Shown here piece by piece: positions 1 through 4,413 of a stretch of DNA of 8,183 nt; within the stretch, counting starts at the first letter, position 1, and each line of letters begins with the position of its first letter. Both the position numbers and the translations under genes were made by a program. The notes under the pieces are model-generated. The model saw nothing but the letters and a program-made list of their open reading frames with translations. It had not been told where the DNA came from and made no database searches. Source of the DNA: CAG-791 sp964386925 (GTDB taxonomy: Bacteria; Bacillota; Clostridia; Lachnospirales; Lachnospiraceae); contig CAYLUU010000104.1 of NCBI GenBank assembly GCA_964386925.1, positions 1 to 8,183 of the forward strand, in the 5' to 3' direction.

Positions 1-1
1 T

Positions 2-41
2 GAAAGAAGCACCACGGCGCGAGGCTCGTGGTGCTTCTTTC
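2..41. terminator. Strong bidirectional hairpin terminator
   Basis: A perfect 15-bp stem pairs 2-16 (GAAAGAAGCACCACG) with 27-41 around a 10-nt loop. The 5' arm is A-rich and the 3' arm T-rich, so it can act as an intrinsic terminator in either direction. No gene is visible to its left, so it probably ends a + strand gene lying just outside the window. Confidence 0.75.
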
Positions 42-94
42 TGCAAGGGGAAAAGGAAAACTCCAAAATTCACATTATGGAGTTTATCGTCTCA

Positions 95-128
95 GAACGG
101 CTGGCGGAGGGGGGTGCCATTGCCGTTC
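95..128. other. Interrupted stem-loop upstream of the AraC gene
   Basis: GAACGGC (95-101) pairs with GCCGTTC (122-128). An inner TGGC (102-105) pairs with GCCA (116-119), leaving a TT bulge at 120-121. The loop is G-rich and contains GGAGG. A T5 run follows at 139-143. It lies upstream of the likely AraC promoter, so it is not in that gene's leader. It could be a second terminator of the gene to the left or an unrecognised RNA element. An 8-bp AT-rich inverted repeat also lies at 58-65/78-85. Apart from these hairpins and the promoter at 203-231, the 327 bases before the AraC gene show nothing I recognise. Confidence 0.4.
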
Positions 129-202
129 AACATAGGCGTTTTTCAATCACAGGAGCGATCGTCTTTGGAACTCTTTTGTTTGTTCCTCGTTCCTTGTGAT
201 GT

Positions 203-231
203 TTGTATAATACCAATCGTCTTGTTATAAT
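203..231 (+). promoter_or_regulatory. Likely promoter of the AraC-family gene
   Basis: An extended -10 box TGTTATAAT (TG at 223-224, TATAAT at 226-231) has a weak -35 TTGTAT (203-208) at a 17-bp spacer. A second TATAAT at 206-211 lacks a good -35. The predicted leader is about 90 nt, long enough to hold an operator for autoregulation, but I see no clear direct repeat there. Confidence 0.5.
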
Positions 232-327
232 ACGTGCCAGAATTCGACGAAAACTAGCCAAAATCGTGAAATGTAATCCGTCCCCATCTGTGGTAAACTG
301 GGCGCAAACGTTGAAAAGAGGCACTCT

Positions 328-1233
328 ATGAGACCAAATTACGAATCCATCCCCAATGATCTGGAGATCTATTATCGGCCATCGAAGCACTTTAATCCTC
401 ATATTCATGATCTTATAGAGTTCGTATACGTCCTGTCCGGAACTCTGGAAATTGGAGTAGACGAAGAGCTGTTTCATATGGAAAAGGGCGACCTGGCGGT
501 TATTTTCCCTGGGAAGATTCATCATGCTCAGTGCTTCGGGGATCCGGATCTGTGTGCGAATCTGCACCTTCTGGCCTCACTGTCTCTGACGGGGGTGTTC
601 GCTCAGAAGCTCTCGGACACGCAGCCGGTGAATCCGGTCATTCGTGCGGCGGAGCTGGATCCGGATGTGACCTATGCGCTGCGGCGTCTGTATCGAGACT
701 ATGGAAGAGACCGGAAGGGGGTGCGCCTGGCGCAGACGGTAAAGGGACCGGATGTGAGTCAGAACGCAGTGGAGAGCCTGCCACAGGAGATGGAGCGCAT
801 TATAAAGCAGGCTTTTGTTATGACGATTCTGGCCAGGTGTTTTCCGAAGCTGAAGCTGGCAGAACGCCCGGACGAGAGTCAGGCGGATCTGGTGCATCAG
901 ATTGTAGCGTATACGGCGGCACACTTCCGCGAACCGATGACGCTCACCAGCATGGCAGAGCACCTGTATGTAAGTCCATATACAATTTCGAGGATATTCT
1001 CCTCTGTATTCTCGACGAATTTCAATGGATATCTGAATGATATGCGTCTGGACTGTGCGTGCGGCATGCTGCACTACAGCGATCGGTCTGTGACAGAGAC
1101 GTGTATCGACGCAGGATTTGAGTCGCAGCGGACCTTCAACCGTGTATTCCGTGAGAAGATGCATATGTCGCCGCGGGAGTATCGTGCGAAGGTGCGGGAA
1201 GCTGATCTGGCTGCGCCGGAAGAGAATAGCTAA
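328..1233 (+). CDS. AraC-family transcriptional regulator with cupin sensor domain
   Basis: A 301-residue DNA-binding regulator with the usual two-domain AraC plan. The N-terminal cupin (about residues 15-80) carries the motif H25-x-H27-x3-E31-x6-G38, followed by G54 and PG at 61-62 with H65. This pattern is common in AraC family sensor domains that bind a small ligand, often a sugar. A poorly conserved linker runs to about 185. The C-terminal pair of helix-turn-helix motifs (about 190-292) includes LTSMAEHLYVSPYTISRIF and a second motif with CIDAGFESQRTFNRVFRE, ending in the diagnostic MSPREYR. The ATG is preceded by AGAGG (317-321) at 6 nt. Its ligand and targets are unknown. The neighbouring metalloregulator is convergent and therefore not an obvious target; a carbohydrate locus outside the window to the left is possible. 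Confidence 0.93.
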   Translation: MRPNYESIPNDLEIYYRPSKHFNPHIHDLIEFVYVLSGTLEIGVDEELFHMEKGDLAVIFPGKIHHAQCFGDPDLCANLHLLASLSLTGVFAQKLSDTQPVNPVIRAAELDPDVTYALRRLYRDYGRDRKGVRLAQTVKGPDVSQNAVESLPQEMERIIKQAFVMTILARCFPKLKLAERPDESQADLVHQIVAYTAAHFREPMTLTSMAEHLYVSPYTISRIFSSVFSTNFNGYLNDMRLDCACGMLHYSDRSVTETCIDAGFESQRTFNRVFREKMHMSPREYRAKVREADLAAPEENS

Positions 1234-1277
1234 GGGAATGAGGTCGGGAAGCGCTTTAATCAGCGATTCTCTAATGA

Positions 1278-1314
1278 AAAGCCCCGGGGAATGAACATCA
1301 CTCCCCGGGGCTTT
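1278..1314. terminator. Shared terminator between AraC and DtxR-type genes
   Basis: AAAGCCCCGGGGA (1278-1290) pairs perfectly with 1302-1314 around an 11-nt loop. It sits between two convergent genes (stop codons at 1233 and 1330). T-runs are short on both sides (CTTT on +, CTTTTC on -), but the position and stability fit a bidirectional intrinsic terminator. Confidence 0.85.
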
Positions 1315-1329
1315 GTATGTATCAAAGGA

Positions 1330-1698
1330 TCAGATCTGTTCGCCGGCATAGCGGCAGAGGGCCTCGAAGGTTTCCTGGCTGATGTCGTGCTCAATCTTGC
1401 AGGCATCCTCTCTGGCCTGCTCGGGGCTGACACCAATCTTGGCAAAAAAGTCGGTCAGCACCTTATGCCGGGTGTAGATGCGGTTGGCAATCTCCATCCC
1501 GGACGGTGTCAGAACCAGCATGCCGGCGGCATCGGTGGTCAGATATTCATTCTCACGCAGACGCTTCGTCGCATTGGATACACTGGGTTTGGAAATTCCC
1601 AGTTGATCTGCCACATCCGTAGAACGAACGTAGCCCTGTCTTTCGTGTATCATCAGAATTGCTTCCAGATAATCCTCTGCGGATCTGCCAATTGTCAT
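1330..1698 (-). CDS. DtxR/MntR-family metal-dependent transcriptional repressor
   Basis: A 122-residue metal-sensing repressor, probably of Mn(II) or Fe(II) uptake genes. The N-terminal winged helix (about 1-65) opens with SAEDYLEAIL and has the recognition segment ISKPSVSNATKRL. The dimerisation and metal-binding helices fill about 66-122. By comparison with Bacillus subtilis MntR, candidate metal ligands are D9, E12, H78, E103 and H104. D9 and E12 are the MntR-type pair. The position matching MntR E99 is C100, as in DtxR/IdeR (motif C-x2-EH), so metal preference is uncertain. There is no C-terminal SH3/FeoA domain, which matches the short MntR type. On the minus strand the ATG is preceded by GAGG (1706-1709) at 7 nt. 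No metal transporter lies in the window, so its regulon is elsewhere. Family call firm, exact metal not. Confidence 0.92.
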   Translation of the reverse strand: MTIGRSAEDYLEAILMIHERQGYVRSTDVADQLGISKPSVSNATKRLRENEYLTTDAAGMLVLTPSGMEIANRIYTRHKVLTDFFAKIGVSPEQAREDACKIEHDISQETFEALCRYAGEQI

Positions 1699-1970
1699 CT
1701 CACAACCTCACTATATGGGTATTGCCTGGCTATAATCATCACGTGTCCGGATGGATTCTAACTGTCAGAGAGAAACTGGACAGGGAACCGCTGATCGAGC
1801 AGTATGCGGACAGAAAAGAAATCCGCACGTTTTGCCGGAACATCGAGTCTGAACAGACGATCATAATGATGAACATCTGTTAGGAATAATTAACTAAGAA
1901 GATAGCACTTTTTCACCGGAAAAACAAGCAAAAGCGGCGCTTACAGGTTACAGTTTGGATACAATAAAGA

Positions 1971-1979
1971 TGGTATAAT
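1971..1979 (+). promoter_or_regulatory. Extended -10 promoter of the CPBP protease gene
   Basis: TGGTATAAT is a perfect TGnTATAAT extended -10 box. No good -35 is found at 16-18 bp, which extended -10 promoters tolerate. The predicted transcript start is near 1986, giving a leader of roughly 135 nt that contains the 14-bp repeats. A 19-codon frame starting at ATG 2006 lies in this leader, but no ribosome binding site supports it. Confidence 0.5.
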
Positions 1980-2036
1980 ACTGCCATAACAGATCATACG
2001 AACAGATGAAAACAAACGGGGTGAAGCTGCCGGTAA

Positions 2037-2078
2037 ATCAACAGAGAATATTCAACAAAGAATAATCAACAAAGAGCA
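2037..2078 (+). repeat. Three tandem 14-bp repeats in the CPBP leader
   Basis: The units are ATCAACAGAGAATA (2037-2050), TTCAACAAAGAATA (2051-2064) and ATCAACAAAGAGCA (2065-2078), in exact 14-bp register. Two further units (2079-2092 and 2093-2106) match in about 8 of 14 positions and may be decayed copies, taking the array up to the ribosome binding site at 2107-2113. The array lies between the predicted promoter and the start codon. It could be a slippage product or a repeated binding site in DNA or RNA. Confidence 0.7.
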
Positions 2079-2120
2079 ATCACGGAAAATAATGAATAGA
2101 ACCAATGAGAGGGAAAACAA

Positions 2121-3020
2121 ATGAGTGAAGTGACAGAAGTGAACAGCACAATGGAATACAAATCAACGGAATGCAAAACAACAGAAGGCCAAATGCCAGA
2201 AGCGGGCAAGGTGAAAAAGAAAAGCTTTTTCAAGAAGCATCCCATCGGCGGAGCAATTGCAGCAATGGCTCTGACGTGGTTGTTTGGGACAGTTTTAACG
2301 ATCATTCCTGTGGTTGTGGCAATGGCTAAAGGAAATGATCCGAAAAATATAGCACAGCAGGAATATCTGCCATGCATTATTCTGGAAGCAGTTATTGTAT
2401 TGCTGTTCTACTGCAAAGTATCGAAGAAGCAGCTGAAAGACTTTTTCTCGCCGGCCGGAACGGGGCGCTGGATCCTGATGGGATGGAGTGTTCTGATCTT
2501 TGTGATAGTGGGTGCGATCATCAGCCTGACAGATGGAATGGTGGTTGGAAATGCAGCATCTTCGATTGCTCTGGCACTGGTCGCAGGAATCGGGGAGGAG
2601 CTGCTGTTCCGTTTGGTGCCTCTTAATGTGGTGATGGATGCAAATGCAGGCAGAAGGACGACCGTGATAGGATGCGTGGTCACATCTGTTATCTTCGGTC
2701 TTGTCCACAGCACGAATTTAATCGTAGGAGCGGATCCGACAGCTACGCTTCTGCAGGTGATTTATGCGGCAGGAATCGGACTTTTGTTCGCAGGAATTTA
2801 TGTGAAGACGAAGAATATCTGGGTGACCATGATCCTGCATACCTTTGTTGATTTTATGAGCTTTATTCTGGTAACAGATCCGACACAGCAGGTTACCGGT
2901 GTGCTGTCACAGGCAATGTCGACACGTGATGTCATCATTACTGTGATTGGTACCGTGATATATTTCATCAATGCGATTATGGTTCTGCGGACAATCTCCG
3001 ATACAAAATCTGCAGAATAA
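2121..3020 (+). CDS. CPBP (CAAX protease/ABI) family intramembrane glutamic protease
   Basis: A 299-residue polytopic membrane protein of the CPBP family (CAAX prenyl endopeptidase Rce1/ABI type). Bacterial members process peptides or proteins in the membrane and some give self-immunity to bacteriocins. The three family motifs are present: EE at 159-160 with R164 (GIGEELLFR), F192-x3-H196 (FGLVH), and H240 with D244 (LHTFVD). About eight hydrophobic segments run from residue 41 to 291. Residues 1-40 are a soluble, Thr/Glu/Lys-rich extension of low complexity ending in the basic stretch KVKKKSFFKKH, which should keep the N-terminus in the cytoplasm. The ATG follows GAGAGGG (2107-2113) at 7 nt. 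It appears monocistronic. No bacteriocin or prenylation gene is adjacent on this contig, so the substrate is unknown. Confidence 0.92.
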   Translation: MSEVTEVNSTMEYKSTECKTTEGQMPEAGKVKKKSFFKKHPIGGAIAAMALTWLFGTVLTIIPVVVAMAKGNDPKNIAQQEYLPCIILEAVIVLLFYCKVSKKQLKDFFSPAGTGRWILMGWSVLIFVIVGAIISLTDGMVVGNAASSIALALVAGIGEELLFRLVPLNVVMDANAGRRTTVIGCVVTSVIFGLVHSTNLIVGADPTATLLQVIYAAGIGLLFAGIYVKTKNIWVTMILHTFVDFMSFILVTDPTQQVTGVLSQAMSTRDVIITVIGTVIYFINAIMVLRTISDTKSAE

Positions 3021-3032
3021 GAGAAAGGCATT

Positions 3033-3047
3033 GAATAGATACATTTA
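3033..3047. repeat. Degenerate copy of the AATAG-type palindrome
   Basis: GAATAGATAC (3033-3042) is identical to the left part of the palindrome upstream of deoD (8126-8135); with the preceding T the match is 11 nt. The right arm is imperfect (ATTTA instead of TATTC). It ends 1 bp before the -35 box at 3049. It is probably a half-site or chance. Confidence 0.25.
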
Positions 3048-3048
3048 T

Positions 3049-3077
3049 TTGACCGAAATCCGACGGGCGCATACAAT
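3049..3077 (+). promoter_or_regulatory. Near-consensus promoter directed into the assembly gap
   Basis: TTGACC (3049-3054) and TACAAT (3072-3077) each match the sigma-A consensus at 5 of 6 bases, with the optimal 17-bp spacer. Transcription would begin near 3084, inside the 5' arm of the following hairpin, and run into the N gap. This suggests that a + strand gene begins in the missing sequence, but a match this good can occur by chance in 8 kb. Confidence 0.4.
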
Positions 3078-3079
3078 GG

Positions 3080-3109
3080 GTCGGGGGCAAAAGGAATTTT
3101 GCCCCCGAC
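3080..3109. terminator. Hairpin downstream of CPBP gene, probable terminator
   Basis: GTCGGGGGCAAAA (3080-3092) pairs perfectly with 3097-3109 around a GGAA loop, which fits the GNRA tetraloop pattern. It lies 59 bp after the CPBP stop codon. The trailing T-run is short (ATTTC), but the TTTT inside the 3' arm helps. If the promoter at 3049-3077 is real, most of this hairpin would instead form the 5' end of the next transcript. Confidence 0.65.
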
Positions 3110-3137
3110 ATTTCATATGGAGAAAATGTAATTGTTT

Positions 3138-3237
3138 NNNNNNNNNNNNNNNNNNNNNNNNNNNNNNNNNNNNNNNNNNNNNNNNNNNNNNNNNNNNNNN
3201 NNNNNNNNNNNNNNNNNNNNNNNNNNNNNNNNNNNNN
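3138..3237. other. Assembly gap of 100 N
   Basis: Exactly 100 unknown bases, the conventional filler for a gap of unknown size. Any open frame read through it is artificial. Gene adjacency across it (CPBP protease to ACT protein) should not be assumed. Confidence 0.98.
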
Positions 3238-3264
3238 TCATTTTAGATGCGGCTAAACGGTACG

Positions 3265-3279
3265 AAATAGTATCTATTT
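3265..3279 (+). promoter_or_regulatory. Palindromic operator-like site upstream of the ACT gene
   Basis: AAATAGTATCTATTT is a perfect 6-3-6 inverted repeat ending 6 nt before the ribosome binding site GGGAGG (3286-3291). Its 13-bp core AATAGTATCTATT is identical to the core upstream of deoD in the same orientation. It contains a possible -10 hexamer TAGTAT (3268-3273), although no good -35 is seen. A repressor site overlapping a -10 box is one reading. Confidence 0.45.
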
Positions 3280-3296
3280 AATAGCGGGAGGATAGG

Positions 3297-3701
3297 ATGC
3301 TGGAACAGATCTCGATATTTTCGGAAAATAAGAAGGGCGCGCTGAGTTCTATGACGCGTATTCTGATGGAGAACAACATCAATTTGCAGGCAATGATTGT
3401 CAATGACAGTGCGGAGTTCGGGATTGTTCGGTTTCTGCTGGAGGATGGCAAGGCGGCTCAGAAGATTCTGGAGGATAACGGGTACCTGTGCCATGCGGAT
3501 CTGGTCTATGCGGCGGTGATTTCGGATGAGGTCGGCGGCCTGAACAAGCTGCTGGAGGCTATCGCAGAGGTTGGCATCAACCTCGATTACATCTATATGT
3601 CGCACGACCGAGAGAGCGGAGAGCCGATTGCAGTGTTCCACTCGCAGGATATCGAAGGTGTCGAGGAGGCCCTGTCCTGGAGAGGGTACAAGATGATCTG
3701 A
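3297..3701 (+). CDS. Tandem ACT-domain protein, probable amino-acid sensor
   Basis: A 134-residue cytoplasmic protein made of two ACT domains and nothing else. ACT1 covers about residues 1-65 (beta strand LEQISIFSE, then the ligand-turn motif NKKGALSSMTRIL with G14). ACT2 covers about 70-134 (DEVGGLNKLLEAIAEVGINL, G80-G81). ACT domains bind amino acids at dimer interfaces. Stand-alone double-ACT proteins of this size are common in Clostridia, often next to phenylacetate-CoA ligase or indolepyruvate ferredoxin oxidoreductase genes (family knowledge, not visible here because the upstream side is the assembly gap). The ATG is preceded by GGGAGG at 5 nt. It may be the first gene of a unit with the Nudix and GH115 genes, or the last gene of an operon cut by the gap. 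No catalytic domain is present. Confidence 0.88.
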   Translation: MLEQISIFSENKKGALSSMTRILMENNINLQAMIVNDSAEFGIVRFLLEDGKAAQKILEDNGYLCHADLVYAAVISDEVGGLNKLLEAIAEVGINLDYIYMSHDRESGEPIAVFHSQDIEGVEEALSWRGYKMI

Positions 3702-3715
3702 TCCCAGAACTCAAT

Positions 3716-3764
3716 AAGTCTGAGACTTCGATGCAAGCGTGCTTGCGGGAGCGCGCAGCAAGCA
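3716..3764 (+). other. Inverted repeats between ACT and Nudix genes
   Basis: AAGTCT-G-AGACTT (3716-3728) is a perfect 6-1-6 palindrome. Beyond it, GCAAG/CTTGC (3733-3737/3742-3746, loop CGTG) and TGCTTGC/GCAAGCA (3740-3746/3758-3764, 11-nt loop) share the same middle segment, so the two hairpins exclude each other. No strong T-run follows. This could be a weak attenuator or partial terminator between the two genes, or it may be incidental. Confidence 0.35.
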
Positions 3765-3805
3765 AAGTATCAGCTTTTGATATCGAAAGGGCAAGGCAAT
3801 GATAT

Positions 3806-3812
3806 GGAGGGG
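3806..3812 (+). promoter_or_regulatory. Ribosome binding site deciding the Nudix start
   Basis: GGAGGGG lies 3-5 nt before ATG 3816, depending on which five bases pair. It supports that start over the in-frame TTG at 3777, which has no such site, and over ATG 3804, which has only AAGG at 7 nt. Confidence 0.7.
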
Positions 3813-3815
3813 CAT

Positions 3816-4364
3816 ATGCGGGATCTGACACAGAAAAAGCTGACAGAGGAAGAGATCTTCAAGGGATACATTCTGCGGGTTCGAAAGGACACGGCACAGA
3901 TGCCGGATGGGCAGATCGTGGAGCGTGAGGTCGTAGAGCATCCCGGTGGTGTCGGAATTGCGCTGGAGGATGAGGATGGAAGATTCTTCATGGTGACACA
4001 GTGGCGCTATGCGCAGGAGCAGGTGACACTGGAATATCCGGCCGGCAAAAAGGAGCCCGGAGAAAACCCGTTGGAGACGGCCAAGCGCGAGATCATTGAG
4101 GAGACCGGGTATGAGGGAACCGATTGGCGTTACCTTGGCTCCATGATGCCGACTCCGGCCTATGACACCGAGGTGATTGAGCTCTACTACGCTAAAAAGG
4201 GAGCTTATCATGGGCAGGATCTGGACGAGGACGAGGAGATCGATGTACAGACATACTCGCTGGAAGAGCTGACGGAAGGAATTCTGAAAGGTGAAATCCG
4301 GGATGCCAAAACAATGTATGTGACACTCCTTTTGCAGGAACTGAAGCGTCGGGGAGAGATCTGA
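3816..4364 (+). CDS. Nudix hydrolase, ADP-ribose pyrophosphatase type
   Basis: A 182-residue cytoplasmic Nudix enzyme, probably hydrolysing ADP-ribose to AMP and ribose 5-phosphate. The Nudix box GX5EX7REUXEEXGU is complete at residues 77-99 (G77, E83, R91-E92, E95-E96, G98). The last hydrophobic position is Tyr. It is preceded by LEYPAG, typical of the ADP-ribose pyrophosphatase branch. The downstream segment MPTPAYDTEVIELYYA carries a Pro about 15 residues after the box, the position linked to ADP-ribose specificity. The N-terminal beta region (about 1-60) is of the kind used for dimerisation in this family. The chosen ATG has GGAGG just upstream; in-frame starts at 3777 (TTG) and 3804 would add 13 or 4 residues. 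The gene is 114 bp after the ACT gene and 45 bp before GH115, all on the same strand. Substrate specificity is inferred, not proven. Confidence 0.9.
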   Translation: MRDLTQKKLTEEEIFKGYILRVRKDTAQMPDGQIVEREVVEHPGGVGIALEDEDGRFFMVTQWRYAQEQVTLEYPAGKKEPGENPLETAKREIIEETGYEGTDWRYLGSMMPTPAYDTEVIELYYAKKGAYHGQDLDEDEEIDVQTYSLEELTEGILKGEIRDAKTMYVTLLLQELKRRGEI

Positions 4365-4374
4365 GGAGCCGCAT

Positions 4375-4413
4375 ATGTATTACGTTTGTACGGATATGGG
4401 GGATGAAGGATGA
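4375..4413 (+). CDS. Possible 12-codon leader ORF coupled to the GH115 gene
   Basis: ATG 4375 opens a 12-codon frame (MYYVCTDMGDEG) ending at TGA 4411-4413, which overlaps the GH115 start codon as ATGA. It has a strong ribosome binding site, GAGGAG (4363-4368), at 6 nt, overlapping the Nudix stop codon. The GH115 start itself has only GGGGG (4398-4402) or the closely placed AAGG (4406-4409). The layout is that of translational coupling. The peptide matches no family I know and could be the decayed start of a lost gene. Start, stop and site are seen; translation is inferred. Confidence 0.35.
   Translation: MYYVCTDMGDEG

Larger units (their letters stand above)
1699..2120. other. Long divergent intergenic region
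   Basis: This 422-bp spacer between the divergent DtxR-type and CPBP genes contains an extended -10 promoter (1971-1979), a 14-bp tandem repeat (2037-2078) and a weak hairpin TGCGGA/TCCGCA (1805-1810/1822-1827). A + strand frame stays open to a stop at 1881-1883 and reads through about 1740-1880 as charged, protein-like sequence (for example KLDREPLIEQYADRKEI). It has no start codon with a ribosome binding site and no family I recognise, so at most it is a gene remnant. The half nearest the CPBP gene is strikingly A-rich. I found no clear operator for the metalloregulator. Confidence 0.5.

Noticed and set aside
127..567. A 146-codon minus strand open frame across the start of the AraC gene.
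   Set aside because: It is antisense to the AraC cupin domain and its promoter, with no ribosome binding site and no recognisable domain.
1713..1735. Possible metalloregulator operator (TATA...TATA symmetry) upstream of the DtxR-type gene.
   Set aside because: Only the outer four bases of each side are complementary; the inner positions do not form a palindrome and it does not match a known MntR or DtxR box.
1660..1883. A + strand open frame ending at 1883 with protein-like sequence (DREPLIEQYADRKEI).
   Set aside because: Its only start lies antisense inside the DtxR-type gene, the intergenic part has no start with a ribosome binding site, and I recognise no family. At most a remnant.
2006..2065. 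A 19-codon leader frame (MKTNGVKLPVNQQ...) before the CPBP gene.
   Set aside because: No ribosome binding site precedes the ATG and the peptide is made partly by the 14-bp repeats.
2971..3246. An open frame running from the end of the CPBP gene through the N run.
   Set aside because: It exists only because N bases were read through; much of it is not real sequence.
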